Counted from the stretch's first letter, positions 1 to 12,395 are shown. The stretch: DNA of 64,000 nucleotides from Limnomonas spitsbergensis (GCA_037349105.1 JAYJMM010000089.1:1178001-1242000), one strand, 5' to 3'. Numbers and translations: made by a program. The notes: generated by a model from the sequence alone, not told the origin.

Positions 1-367
1 GTCCTGGATCTTGGACTTGACGTTATCGATGGTGTCAGAGGACTCAACCTGTAGGAGACAATAGGAGAATGCGTCAAGCAATATCCACCCCATATTCCAG
101 GCAGACGAAAACTATGCAGGAGGGGTGTTCCTGCCCTACTGTAACCATGCATACCTCGAGCGTGATAGTCTTGCCGGTCAATGTCTTAACGAAAATCTGA
201 AAGGAAGCAAGAGACAAACGGAAATAGGCATAATGCTCAGAAGACGTGTCATTATAATAATCAGTAGGGAAGCGTTGGGTAGCAAAGACAAGGCAAGCAG
301 ACAGTAGGCGCAAGAACTGAGAACCCGAGGCAAAGGATGGAGCAACTATCAAGCTCATTACCTGCAT
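1..367 (-). CDS. Ubiquitin (5' part, runs off the window)
   Basis: Start of a ubiquitin gene, the small protein tag attached to lysines of target proteins. Three exons are visible on the minus strand. Exon 1 (367-362) is only ATG CAG followed by a GTAATG donor. Exon 2 (196-155) follows a CTTTCAG acceptor and encodes IFVKTLTGKTITLE. Exon 3 (48-1) follows CTACAG and encodes VESSDTIDNVKSKIQD. Joined in phase, these give ubiquitin residues 1-32, with the S19/D24/S28 variants often seen in algae and fungi. The rest lies beyond base 1, so a polyubiquitin and a ubiquitin-ribosomal protein fusion cannot be told apart. The intron after codon 2 is a familiar place in ubiquitin genes. It is divergent from CFAP20, with a 606-bp space between the two start codons. 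Confidence 0.95.
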
Positions 368-973
368 AGTGCTTAAGCTTTAATTGAAAAGGACGTATGC
401 AAAATAATTCAAGTTCAGGATAGCGACTACAGTTGTGGGTAGGAATTGTCACCTTTACAGCAGGTCTGAATATTTGAGGCGATGGACTCCGAACTTTCCT
501 GTGCCCCAGGTCCGACCCACCGGTCCGAACCATTGAGTGATCGGTCCGAACCATTGAGTGATCGGTCCGAACCTTGAGTAGTGCATTTCCAACCTGGAAA
601 TATAAGGTGGCTCTCAGTTTTGGTATCGATATATCATTGCACTTTCGCGTCAGCAGTTTTAAGTTGCTCTAGAATCTGCCCACACGTGTGCATCGTCTTT
701 GCGGCCTGAGGTGGCTGGAGCCTACTCGACTGAAACATTAACGTGAGATGCATTCCTGAAAGTATGATATTCCGCAACGTGATGCTTATGTCCATGATTG
801 GCCAATTCTGAATAGAACTATCGAACATGCTCGTTTCTAAATTCGCTCTCATACATGCATGTCAGACACTGCATGGTATTTATTGATATGATTTTTTTGT
901 CGCAGATTGCACATGGCTCTCGAGACTTATTGAGGGGCCAGTCTGGGCTCGCAAAAGGACAACCTGAATCAAG
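368..973. promoter_or_regulatory. Shared upstream region of ubiquitin and CFAP20 with a 21-bp direct repeat
   Basis: This is the space between the divergent ubiquitin (minus) and CFAP20 (plus) start codons. At about 511-577 the motif GGTCCGAACCATTGAGTGATC occurs about three times in tandem (21-bp spacing), the outer copies being imperfect. No clear TATA box was found. A role as a two-way promoter is inferred from position only. Confidence 0.4.
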
Positions 974-2929
974 ATGTTTAAGAATACGTGAGTTTGGAGC
1001 CCAATTCATAGCCTACACACTTAAATGAGCTCCATCTCAAGGGATACAACACACGTCCTTGCAATTGCATGGTTACTGAATGCACGCGCCCCCTCACGTC
1101 GCAGCTTCCAATCTGGCTTCTTGAGCATCCTGTACAGCATCGGCAGCAAGCCTTTGCAGATATGGGATAAGCAAGGTGCGTTTTCTTCCTCCGGAGTGAC
1201 CTCATGCGTGCTTTGTGCGACTTCGATAGAAAATCTAAGCCGCGACGCACCCCCCGTCGTTGCTGCAGTCCGCAACGGCCATATCAAGCGAATAACAGAC
1301 CAAGATATCCAATCCTCGGTTCTAGAGATCATGTCGGACAACGTCGCGTCCACCTTCGTGACAACGCCAGCGGACCCCACGAAAACCTTGGGCATCAAGC
1401 TACCGTTCCTGGTCATGATCATCAAGAACCTGAAAAAGTACTTCAGCTTCGAGGTGCAGGTCCTTGATGACAAGAACGTCAGGCGGCGCTTTCGGGCGTC
1501 CAACTACCAGGTGCGCATGGCTAAATATGGGGGACGATGGAGCATCAGCATCGCCATGCAGGCTTGCAGCGCATACTACCCTTGCGCATACAGCAGTGCA
1601 TGCTGCCCATGCCTATGCGCATACGCATCTAGTTTTGCATACTGCCCACATGCCTGCATTCCATTACATAGTGCTGATCAGACATGGGCTGCATGCACCG
1701 CATCTTAGATTCCAGTGTGGATCAGGCACAGTCTTCACAGCATGTTGACGCACGAGTCAAAAAGACATCTATGATACGGGCATGACTTTCTACAGGCGTA
1801 CAAGTGGCACATCGTTGTTTGTGCGCAAGTGCGCACTAGAGCATCTCAGGGAGGCCATTGGGCAGCCACCGCTGGGCGGATGGGGACCAAACCTTGACCG
1901 ACTGAAGGCCCGCTGTCTAGGTGGCAGAGCTTGCTGCACCAGGCCCTCTGTGATGTAGCCTGGTGTTTAAAGGAGGTGGAGCAGCCTAACATAAACACAG
2001 TTGGAGACACATAGTACCCACAAGGCGTACTACAGTACTCCTTGCCAGTTCTTGACCTTCAATCCCTTAACCCTTGCTTTTAAACCCTCATTTTGCAGTC
2101 AACAACTCGCGTCAAGCCCTTCATCTGTACCATGCCCATGCGGTTGGACGATGGTTGGAACCAGATCCAGTTCAACCTATCTGACTTCACGCGGCGAGCC
2201 TATGGTGAATATGAGTAAAGCTTCAGTTGTAGTGAGCCAGGAAAATAAGGTGCTCTGAGTGGGTGGTATGGTGTGGAAGGGCGGTGCACGCCAGCTGCCT
2301 CATCCTCAAATATCTGAGCTCAAATCAACTGGAAATCAAACAAATCCACTTTTGCACTGCGCGTAGGCACAAACTACATTGAGACATTGAGAGTGCAAGT
2401 GCACGCCAACTGCCGCATCCGTCGCATCTACTTCTCTGACCGTCTTTACTCTGAAGAGGAGCTGCCCCCAGAGTTCAAGCTATTCCTGCCCATCCAGGTT
2501 TGTTGCTTTCCCCGTTTCTTTCCGGTTTTGTTAACCCTGACGGTCTGCTCTAGGAGTGGTCTGTGCAAATCAGCCGTGCCGACTCATGGGTCAGGTAGTC
2601 CGGCTTATTGATTGAATAAGCTTCAGATAGGGGGTAGTAGCGCGGATAGGCTAAGGATAGCGCATCTTGCTTTGGATAGACTGGCGCCGCCATCAGGGGA
2701 CCTACCATTGGTCCCTGAGTTGCAGTTCGAGAGTGCGTTAGCCTAACATTTGGGCTCTGCTCTTTGAAGGTCTCTCATCTGCCCCCACTTGTGAATCATC
2801 GGTCATTTACGTTTGATAGACAGGCGTCACAGCCAATGACGGAACATCGGCTTCGAATTGGGGTGCAACTCTTTGATGGTCTCTTTACTGCCCCTCCCTA
2901 CCTCTGCTCTGTCTTTGCAGAAGAACTGA
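974..2929 (+). CDS. CFAP20: Cilia- and flagella-associated protein 20 (CFAP20/BUG22)
   Basis: CFAP20 is a very conserved inner-junction protein of axonemal doublet microtubules that helps bind the B-tubule to the A-tubule. Six exons: 974-987, 1105-1175, 1269-1510, 2099-2204, 2367-2497, 2921-2929. All introns are GT-AG and the phases agree, giving 573 nt (190 aa plus stop); animal CFAP20 is 193 aa. Recognisable stretches are [20 protein letters not shown] (exon 2), [20 protein letters not shown] (exon 3), [14 protein letters not shown] (exon 4) and [20 protein letters not shown] (exon 5). The last exon is only Lys-Asn-stop. No defect is seen, so it should be functional and it implies a flagellated cell. 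A partial copy of exon 5 lies in the intron before it (see findings). Confidence 0.96.
1550..1700. repeat. Degenerate GCATACTRCCC repeats in CFAP20 intron 3
   Basis: Short imperfect copies of a GCATAC/TGCCCA-rich motif recur inside intron 3 of CFAP20. They have no coding value. Confidence 0.4.
1858..1965. repeat. Dispersed repeat with tRNA-like B-box core (copy 1)
   Basis: The core GGACCAAACCTTGACCG next to a GGCCGATTGG-like stretch recurs at about 3575-3640, 16825-16920 and (inverted) 49925-49955. In the copy at 3575 the core reads, on the minus strand, GGGTTCGATCCC, like a pol III B box. A SINE-type family is possible. No complete tRNA head or A box could be found. Confidence 0.4.
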
Positions 2930-4120
2930 GGATGGAAAGCTTCCAAGAAGAAGCTCTGGGCTGCCACCAGGGTTGTGCGATTTTCGGCCATGACGGTCGG
3001 CCTTATTACGGTGCTTCAGTCAAATCGCTTTTGTTTTACTGCGCGATAGACCGTCTTTCGTTACACCTGTCCCTTTTACGGGGTCGGAGCCCAACACTGG
3101 CTGTCGCTCACCTGCTGCTGGCCAGTGAATGACATTGTACCTCTGGGCCCTACTGCTAGTCAGTGAATGACATAACACCTCTGGGCCCTGCTGCTGGCCA
3201 GTCAATGCGTCTCCTGATGCCAGCTGCCGAAGATATTTGGAGTCGAAGACAGACAGACCTTGCCACGCACCTGATGACGGCTATATGCCTGAAAGCGGCT
3301 GCATACGTCTGTGCTTGCTTGAGAGAAGTGGTAGATGCTTGTCCGTGGTTTCATAGCGAAGCTGCTAGATGCATAATTATTTTTTCAGGATCCCCCCTGG
3401 GTGCAGGACCTAAGTGTTACGATTTTTGAAGCATCGAATACTGGTAGTATTTACGGGGTGAATTTAGATTTCTTGGCTGCTATGGGCCGGTCTTGAGACG
3501 ATGACTTGGAAGTGCGTTGCTTGCAAGTCACCTCATGCCATAACATAGTTCATGCTGGTGCAAAAGTGCTACCTGAGCAGGCCGATTGGGATCGAACCCT
3601 GACCGGCCTTTGTCTGGAGGCCCATAAAGCAGGGCATGGTGCCCCAGAACCGTGGCCAAAAGCCGTGATTTCGCTGAGTTTTTAATGTTGCACCCTAAAT
3701 TAAACAGTGGGTTTTAGCAAGGCCGACAACAGGTCAACAATCTGTAACACTAGGCTGGCACATCCATGGGAGCACGCAGCGAAACATCAAGGGAAGGATT
3801 GTGACTTAAAGCAACATCATCAGCCAAGGCCATGCCATTGGGAGGACTTGAATTTTACTGGTATTCTCATTATCGGTGTTCATCAGCAATCCTAAGAACT
3901 GCTAGTAGTCCCATGGCGGACACTGTTCATTTTAGTGCTCACCAAACCAAGTTTGAAGTGCTTTCAGACTGCTACTCCCATTTGCCGTTTGGGACCATAC
4001 CTCCTGGATATGGCCTGGATAGATAGAAACCCTGAATTCCCCTAACAATAAATGAGTGCTCCCTAGAATCCCTAGATATGAACGTGTGGCCGTGTCCTTC
4101 ATATGCCTGCTCACATTTTC
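2930..4120. other. Intergenic, no gene recognised
   Basis: Downstream of CFAP20. It holds two close copies of a CCTCTGGGCCCT(G/A)CTGCT motif with GTCAATGAC (3120-3210), part of a dispersed repeat family, and the tRNA-like repeat at 3575-3660. The open frames are short and have no recognisable domain. Confidence 0.5.
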
Positions 4121-4123
4121 CTC

Positions 4124-4272
4124 AGGAGCAGCTTCAAGATGGAGTTTGAGGTGACCCATGAAGGCCGCCTGAGGAGCAGCTAGGAGATGGAGTCTGAGGC
4201 GACCCATGACGGCCGCCTCAGGGGCAGCTAGAAGATGGGAGTTGGAGCCGACCCATGAATGCCGCCTCAGTT
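4124..4272. repeat. Tandem repeat, about 50 bp, three copies
   Basis: Three imperfect copies of a unit containing GAGGAGCAGCT, AAGATGGAGT and GACCCATGA.GGCCGCC follow each other directly. No function is suggested. Confidence 0.7.
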
Positions 4273-4274
4273 TG

Positions 4275-6658
4275 TAGCTATAATGGTTTCCCGGGAGAGA
4301 CTTGCATGGGGATACTGGCTCTCCAACTTGTCTTGGCCTTTACCGACGGTCTCGCTTGGGACATGTGCCTGCTTTTTGAATGCGCCATAATTTCCTGTTT
4401 TTCATTTCTCCCTTCCCCCCTTTTCTGACAGTGGGACGCCCACGCGACCGAGTCTTTTGAGCATGGCCCAGACGTCTTAAGCTTCCGGTAGTTGGATTGG
4501 GGATTAGGACTTTTTGTTGTTTTTGAGGGGGTCTCTTTCCTCTCTCTCTTTACCGATAGTTTCCAACCTTACTGTTGGACGCCGACGCGGCCGAGCTTTG
4601 CAGCATGGCCCAGTGGTGTAACGTCATTGACATTTTCCTTAGCTGACAAGATAGATGGGTGGCCTAAGGTTTCGACCCATGGCTAGAACTGCTGCAGGTA
4701 TAACACGGTATGGAAACGAAACGAGGCACGCTGCCAATTGAATGGTTTGCGACGAAGTGCCTTGCTTTGCAACTGTAATTTAATTCCAACTGCCAATCAC
4801 TCGAGAAGCGGTTTACTACCGGAAGCTTGCTACGCATTATCGACCAGAAGCAACCGCTCTCCGAGCGGTTTCTTCCTTCCCGACTTCGTGAAGTAGATTT
4901 CGCCGCCGCGATATTAATCCTGCAAATAGCTCACGCGCGCGAAATTATAGTATATGAGCAGCATCAAACCCTGCAGACAATGCAAACGACGCGACTGGCC
5001 GAATAACGCGTTCCCAATTTGATGTGCCGTGGCGACGCGACCAACTGGACCCAGAACTTCAACACTATCCGTGCCAGCTGAATGGATATCAACAGTACAT
5101 CCTTGACCACTTCAGGTGAGAAGCTTGATGTGATACTTGCGTGGAAACTAGCGGGACATCCAAGGCGAATCTCAAAGGGCATGGTGGAATGGGACGTAGT
5201 ACCTCGATGGCGTTCTCAACTTCTCAGGCGATCCAAACTGACACCAGTGGCGAAATGACTCTCTAATTTATCCACGCGTTCATGATCGCCGCCACGAAAG
5301 CTAGGATAAATACATCGAAGAATTTCCAACGACCCACCTGGCAGCAGGTGGGCTGGGTAGCTGATGACACAGCGCAGAATCTACTGTGATACCGATAGCG
5401 CACCTAGCGCACCGGCTTCAGCGCATACGGTGACCTCCCATGGCAGCAGTCCGTCGTACCCCCTAGCAATCACGCTCCCTTGCAGTTGCGCCCCCTAGCA
5501 ATCGCGCCCCCATCCAGAACGAATCCAGATAGATGTGTAGATGGCAGGTCCATGGATCGGCATGAATCTAGCTGGGGATTACATGGATTGGCATGAATCT
5601 AGCTGATTACCTGGACGGTGGGCCGGGCAGCTGGTGCTTGATGAAGCAGAGTCTAAAATGATTGGGGGCTAGGTGGGATAAAGCCAGCCGTTAGCAGTCG
5701 CGCCTCCCAGGCTCCCCCACAGACACACGCACGGGCCTGCATGGCTGCATGAAAGTCTCTGCAGTAGTAGCCATAGCCTTTTCACCTCTTTATGTCAGCG
5801 ACCCTGTGGTTTTGTCCACAGTTTTAAATGAAGATGATAGAGCTTGGGCTCGGCAACAGCCAGGCCGACAGTCGACAGGGCTTGGGACAGCATGCCATAA
5901 TGCTTGGGCCACCATAGATTGGTCAGCATATATACTAGGTGTGGTCCCCATGGGATGAGATTACTTGAGCAGAACGCTGCAGCTGTGGTTTCTCTCCTTG
6001 CTTCAAGCATGATTCTAATTCTTCAGTCCAGGGTTGCCCGAGACGTCGTGTTATCTCAATCCGGCTCAACCTGTGCTGTATCGTGCCTTATCATTCCGCA
6101 TCGTGCGACCTTGGTAGTATAGTCTGGCTAAACTTGTGTCGTTTCGTGCTACCTTGGGAGACAGCAGTCCAATAATCCATCTTGAACCCTCCCATGGGGT
6201 GCAAGAAGGCCACTGTGTCTGCATTCCACACATATCGTGGTAATTCATTTCCTGGGAAGTATCCTGGGGGCAATCTTGGGAATATTCCCCCATATGACAC
6301 GGAAAGACGTCAAATAAATCCATTGGTCTCAGGCAGTATGTACTGAAGCCACAGACGAATTAAAATGTTTCAGAGTGTTATTTTCCCGACAAGGAGCGTT
6401 TTATTAATCTCTTTCATTCGTTGTTCCTTAAGAGGGTGTGAGGGGCAGTGAAAGACATTATTACATATGATCTGTTTGACACATGAAATGATACAAGTAT
6501 CGCTACATTAAAAGGTCTAAGTGTGAACCGGTGCGGTCTCAGAAATTCGAAAGAAAGGTCCCCCGATTAGTATCCCGACAGGACTACAGCTGAATGCAAA
6601 GGCATTGCCGTTGCACTGTGGTCAACAAAGCAGCAATATAGTTCCACAGCCAAACAAT
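4275..6658. other. Intergenic, repeat-rich, no gene recognised
   Basis: Contains two copies of the GGCCGAG...GGCCCAG dispersed repeat (about 4428-4475 and 4565-4640), a short duplicated GGCATGAATCTAGCTG motif (5555-5610), and a GTGCTGTATCGTGCC-rich stretch (6035-6160) that reappears at 36750-36800. No supported coding region. Confidence 0.5.
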
Positions 6659-6767
6659 CTGTGCTGAGCAATTGCGCCGTAACTCAGAAACTGGGTAAGT
6701 AGTTACGGTGACTGAAACTCAGCTACGTAATTCAGCCACCGCAAGGACCGTAATTGGCACAGCACTG
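6659..6767. mobile_element. Small MITE with hAT-like termini (109 bp)
   Basis: The left end CTGTGCTGAGCAATTGCG and the reverse complement of the right end, CAGTGCTGTGCCAATTACGG, are imperfect terminal inverted repeats. The same terminal sequence bounds the 471-bp element at 52487-52957, and both interiors share GTAATTACGG-type motifs. The flanking 8 bp are not a clean duplication, so this is an old or internally deleted copy. Confidence 0.6.
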
Positions 6768-7243
6768 CTATTAATACTTGCTTGTATTGCTTCAGATTCA
6801 TTTTACCTACAACCCTGTCATAATTATGATAGTTAAGGTGTGGGGGATGCATTCAAATTTTCAAATAATACTTCTCGATTGTCATTAAGAGTTTCAGCTG
6901 AAAATTAAAGACTCATCTTCGAAATTTTCTCCAGAGGGTAAATGCAGCATTGACAAAAACATCCATACGTATCTGAGGAAAGGCAATTGATATGTACAGA
7001 TTGAACAGGTATGAGTGTATGACCCAGCCTGGTGTCTGGTCCCTTCTAGCCATCTCACCCTTATGATCATTTTGTCGAACCATATTTATTTTTGCTGTTC
7101 CTAAAACATAACCCCTCACTCAGGCTGACGCAGTGGACACCCCCCTGGCGCCGAGTTCCGCCTTTTGAAAACCCCAAGAAAACTACCGCCTTCAGGCGTT
7201 CCGCCGTTTGAAAACCCCAAGAAAACCTACCTAGAACCGCCAA
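6768..7243. other. Intergenic, upstream of the 7.2-kb gene
   Basis: AT-rich to about 7120. At 7165-7235 a short direct repeat occurs: CGCC.TT.GAAAACCCCAAGAAAAC, two copies. No gene is recognised. Confidence 0.4.
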
Positions 7244-10200
7244 ATGGACACTCACATGATGAAGCCCCCCTCATCCAGCGCACAGAATGCCAGCAGCGCC
7301 CACAGAAGCTCAGCCGACTGCTGCGACACACCCTCAGGCTCCAACTCTGCCTCTGCTCAGCCGCTGGCTGGCGCTGGAGCCGTAGCCCTCAAGCAGCCAC
7401 GGCAGCAGCTGCCCCTGCCACCCTCTCACCCGCTTCTTGTCCTCACCAGCGGCGCAGCGGATGTCCGTGACGCAGAAGGGGCACCCTATTCAGCCTCATC
7501 AGCGCAGCAGCCTCTGTCACCATCTCGCCCGTTGAACCTCATCCTAAGCCCCGCAGCATTTCATCGCAACGAGGACTCCCCTGGCTTGCACCGGACATTG
7601 CTTGCTCTGGCCCTAAAGCAGCAGCAGCTTCAGCTTCTACTCCTTCCCTCGCACCTTCTGCCCTGCCTCGTCAGCGGTGATGCGGACTGCCGGGACACTG
7701 ACGGTGGACCCCGTTCTGCTTCAGCACCCCTGGCGGAGGCACCCAGAACTGCACCCCTGAAACAGCAGCGGCAGCAGCCGCAGCCGCAGCTTTCCATGTC
7801 GCCCTCGCTCCCGGTGCTGTTGATCACCAACGGCGTTGACGAAGACGAAGAAATCAGCGGCAGCGGCGTCGACAGACGCCCCAGCGGTGCCCGTGCGGTG
7901 GCGGCGGCGGCGGGCGCCGCCGCGCCGGACAGCAATGGCTGCAGCTTTGACTGGGCCTGCATCAGTGGCTTCTCCCTCCGCTCACTGCAGCCAGCAGGGC
8001 CACCCTCATGTGTCCTGGCCACCATCCTGGGCGCCGCCGCCGTGCTCACCGCCCCCGCCGCGACATTCTCCCAGTCTGCGCGCCGAATGACGCGCGAGAC
8101 CCCCCACTTTTCTGCCGCCGGTGGGGCGGAGACGGCTGCCTCCAGCTTGGTGCTTTCACCTGTCGCCCGTCGGGCGAAGCACTCCATCGTTGCCTGTCCC
8201 CCACCCCACCCTCCAGCTGCCACCTACGACCAACCGCCAGCAGCGGTTGTTCAGCCAGCTCAGCACTGTCATTCCGTCCAGCAGTGCCCGCTGCCTGATC
8301 CTGACGGCTTCTGCAGCCAACCCGGGTTGTTCCACTTTAACTCAGCCAGTCACAACACACAACAGCTGCAACAGCAGCAGCAACAGCTGAGGCAGCTGCA
8401 CCAGCTGGTGCCTCCTGACTATGGTTATCACCGTCACATGCAGCCTGAGCTCTTACGCCTTGTGGGGCAAAGCCTTAAGATAGAGGAGGACGTCGGTGAG
8501 GAGATGGCTGTGGCGCCCCGGTCAGACAGTGAATGGATGGTTGCACTGCTGGGGTCACCCTGGCCTGATGAAGGTGAGAGGGGAGGTGGATCAGGACAGC
8601 CAATTGGCTGGCCTCGTTATTGACTGGAGAGGGGAGGGAGGGGGGAGGGGGGGGGGGAGGGGAGGTCAGCAAGGAGTGGGAGGGAAGCATTGTCCTGATT
8701 TTAAAATAAGTTCCAACCATGACCTAGATCCTGCTTCTTTGCATGCATTCACTCATGGCCTGCTGAAAAGCCCCTCATTGGCATTTAGCTACGCCTGGGG
8801 CGTAATCCCGATCCAGATCCTGACCCTGGTCTAGATCTTGTCTACTTGCCCACAGTCGCTTCAGGCCTGCTTGAGAGCCAGACATCGGCCGTCAGCCATG
8901 GTCGGGACGTGATCCGGATCTAGATCCCAATCCTGATCTAGATCTTGCCTCCTTGCCCACAGTCGCTTCAGGCCTGCTTGAGAGCCAGACATCAACCTTC
9001 AGCCATGGACGTGATCCGGATCTAGATCCTGACCCTAATCTAGATCTTGCCTCCTTGCCCACAATCGCTTCAGGCCTGCTTGAGATTCAGGCATTAACCT
9101 TCAGCCATGGCCAGGACGTTATCCCCATCTAGAACCTGACCCTGATCTAGATCTTGCCCCCTTGCCCACAGTCACTTCAGGCCTTCTGGAGAGCCAGGCA
9201 TCAGCCTTCAGCCATTGTTGGGACATGATCCCGATCTGGATCCTGGCCCTGATCTAGATCTTGCCTCCTTGCCCACAGTCGCTTCAGGCCTTCTAGAGAG
9301 CCAGGCATCAGCCTTCAGCCATGGTCGGGACATGATCCCGATCTGGATCCTGGCCCTGATCTAGATCTTGCCTCCTTGCCCACAGTCGCTTCAGGCCTTC
9401 TGGAGAGCCAGGCATCAGCCTTCAGCCATGGTTGGGACATGATCCCGATCTGGATCCTGGCCCTGATCTAGATCTTGCCTCCTTGCCCACAGTCGCTTCA
9501 GGCCTTCTGGAGAGCGAGGCATCGGCCTTCAGCCATGGATGGGACATGATCCCGATCTGGATCCTGGCCCTGATCTAGATATTGCCTCCTTGCCCACAGT
9601 CGCTTCAGGCCTTCTGGAGAGCCAGGCATCAGCCTTCAGCCATGGTTGGGACATGATCCCGATCTGGATCCTGGCCCTGATCTAGATCTTGCCTCCTTGC
9701 CCACAGTCGCTTCAGGCCTTCTGGAGAGCCAGGCATCGGCCTTCAGCCATGGATGGGACATGATCCCGATCTGGATCCTGGCCCTGATCTAGATCTTGCC
9801 TCCTTGCCCACAGTCGCTTCAGGCCTTCTGGAGAGCCAGGCATCAGCCTTCAGCCATGGATGGGACATGATCCCGATCTGGATCCTGGCCCTGATCTAGA
9901 TCTTGCCTCCTTGCCCACAGTCGCTTCAGGCCTTCTGGAGAGCCAGGCATCGGCCTTCAGCCATGGATGGGACATGATCCCGATCTGGATCCTGGCCCTG
10001 ATCTAGATCTTGCCTCCTTGCCCACAGTCGCTTCAGGCCTTCTGGAGAGCCAGGCATCGGCCTTCAGCCATGGATGGGACATGATCCCGATCTGGATCCT
10101 GGCCCTGATCTAGATCTTGCCTCTTTGCCCACAGTCGCTTCAGGCCTTCTGGAGAGCCAGGCATCAGCCTTCAGCCATGGATGGGACATGATCCCGATCT

Positions 10201-12212
10201 GGATCCTGGCCCTGATCTAGATCTTGCCTCCTTGCCCACAGTCGCTTCAGGCCTTCTGGAGAGCCAGGCATCGGCCTTCAGCCATGGATGGGACGTGGAC
10301 ATGATTTCTGGCCTGCCTACAGGAGAGGATTTGAACCCAGATCTGGAACCAGGTAGGACAAGGCGCTAAGGCGGGTCATACGTAGTACTGAGGATATCGA
10401 CGGGGTTTTCAAACGCAGGCTTGGATCCAGCCTTGTTATTGCTTAAAGGAGGTTTGGATTGGCATGTCCCTGGCTCTCCTCCTTTTTGGCACTGCTGCCA
10501 CCTTACCCTGTTGGAGGAAGCTTCAGGCAGATTCGTACCTGCGTGCAAAGGGTCGTCGTGACAGGAAGGAGTGTACCAAAGCATGGGCGAAAAGTGTGAC
10601 CAGCGCCCAGACCTCGCCCTCATTGTCATAGCAGCGTACCGGTGTTTGACACCGTGACAGATGCTTCGGCGAGATCCTGGCATGCGTTCTATTTAAGCTA
10701 AGCTAGAAATTCAATTCTAGCTTGGTTTACTGTGAGGGGGCTGAAATGATGCAGGCCCGCCTCTATGCCTCAAACCGCACCACCTGTATGTACCGCACCA
10801 CCTGCATGTACTGCACCACCTGCATGTACCGCAGATTTCACAGACACCACTGCGAATGGGCAATACATACAGTACAAAAAGATAAGCTACTACGATCACC
10901 CGATACCTTGCACTGCACCACATACTTGTACTGCTCCGCCTGCTTGTACCGCAGTGTTCATGGATGCAATCGAGTATGAGCAGTACATGGACTATGATGA
11001 GCCATGCTACTACGACCAGCCGGGACTGAATGCCTACCTAGTAGATCAGAGCCAGTGCGTTCACGAGGTGAGCCATGTGTTTGTTTTCCTCGTGATTCAG
11101 CTGCATGCCAACTACGTGTCAGCTACTCAGCTACCACGGCCACAGCCAGGGCGAGACACCTACCTCACAGGACGGGTCCACTGTGCTTCTTAGGGGAGCG
11201 GTGGCCTTGTGGGATCAGAAAATGGAGACGGAGAATATGCCAACTGCAGTAGCGGTGTATTAAACAGGTTGGATCCAAAGCTAGCTATCCCAAGGCTGAT
11301 AGAAAGAAAACGATTAATGCCTTCAGGGTAGCGCAGCCACACTCAGGCTCTCCCCAGACACTTGAGTGCAAAATATAATTTTTTGGAAGGCGCACCACCT
11401 AGATTAAATAATGTACCACAAAAAATAGATAAAATTAAGAGCTTTGCCTTCCTCCATAACCAACGTGGTTCACCATGAGTGGCGAGGGATGCAATTAAGA
11501 ACCAGTAATTCATTGACTGAGGTGATGCCAGCTTTGGGTCGCACATTGATAGTTAAGGCCGATATATTTGCCCTGATGGCAGTGCTGGTTTTAAGGCATA
11601 CCCAAGGGAGGAAATTTGAATCTACGGGCACCGGCACTGCCACGATAGATAGAAAAGTCTGAGCAGGACAAAGCACCCTCAGAAAAAAGACATGCCATAA
11701 AATGGTCATTTAAACGCCTGCCCGAAATATAACGCCGAAGTCAAGTCCTGAAGCCCAAGCACCTCTGCCTGTTGCACTCCTTCCAGGCACAGGAGGGCCC
11801 TGAAGAGTGTGCTTCCATCTCAAGGTCCTCCACGCCATCCCCGGCGGCAGTTGCCATTGCCGGCAGCTCCACGCACAGCCTCGGCGGCTGCGTGGCTGCC
11901 GCCGCCGCTGCCACCTCTGATGCAGCAGACACGCCGCAGGCCTCAGCATCTTGCATCCGCATCTTCACGCGGTATTCTGTCAGAGCACAGCGCCAGCGTG
12001 CGGTCCCGGAGCCGTCCCCGGGGGAGCTCCCGCCCCCGCACCCCAGCAGGACAGCGCCGCCTGTCGTTGCCCTGCAGTCCAACCCGCGTGGCAAGGTTGG
12101 CATCGCCGGCAACGGCACAGCTATCAAGGCTGAGACAAGCTGCCTGAGGGCCTCGCTGCCCAGCTTGCGTGGTCGTGTGTCCCGCGTGTGCTCCTGGCCA
12201 TGGCTGCGTTGA
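7244..12212 (+). CDS. Low-complexity Ser/Pro/Gln/Ala-rich protein of unknown function (tentative multi-exon model)
   Basis: Not recognised. Exon 1 (7244-8573) is a long open frame starting with ATGG in good context. It is rich in Ser, Pro, Gln and Ala, has a Gln run near residue 370, and ends in an acidic-aromatic patch (SEWMVALLGSPWPDEG) before a GTGAGA donor, phase 1. A 30-nt exon (10323-10352) matches that phase. A further coding-looking stretch (about 10755-11067: CTAPPACTA repeats, then a Tyr/Asp-rich tail ending at GAG/GTGAGC) joins in phase to 11787-12212, an Ala/Ser/Pro-rich segment ending at TGA. The link between 10352 and 10755 does not fit in phase, so the gene could be two genes or need another exon. 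The intron at 8574-10322 holds the 107-bp satellite. The composition fits an intrinsically disordered regulator, but that is a guess. Confidence 0.45.
8713..10310. repeat. 107-bp satellite, about 15 tandem copies, intronic
   Basis: The unit contains GATCTAGATCTTGCCTCC, TTGCCCACAGTCGCTTCAGG and CAGCCATGG. Exact 107-bp spacing holds from about 9150 to 10220, while the first copies (8713-9050) are more diverged (103-109 bp). Every copy carries a good splice acceptor (pyrimidines then CCCACAG), so the intron holds about 15 candidate acceptors before the real downstream exon. Confidence 0.9.
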
Positions 12213-12224
12213 GCACTGTACTTC

Positions 12225-12395
12225 ACCACTGTGTGATACCGCACAGAATACCGTACCGCACCACCATAGTACCGCACAAAACACCGTACTGCACCACCGT
12301 GTGGTACCGCACCGCACCACCGTGGTACCGTACATAACACTGTACCACAACCGTACTGCACCACGGTGTGGCACCGCACAGAGACCTGTGACGAT
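12225..12395. repeat. ACCGCACCAC-rich degenerate repeat
   Basis: Copies of GTACCGCACCACC and TACTGCACCACC fill the region just after the stop codon at 12212. Related CACCACCTGYATGTACCG repeats occur inside the coding-looking stretch at 10780-10960, so the two may share an origin. Confidence 0.6.

Noticed and set aside
3575..3640. tRNA gene on the minus strand (GGGTTCGATCCC)
   Set aside because: No acceptor or anticodon stem could be folded; treated as a SINE-like repeat.
7630..8223. 197-codon minus-strand frame
   Set aside because: Shadow of exon 1 of the plus-strand low-complexity gene.
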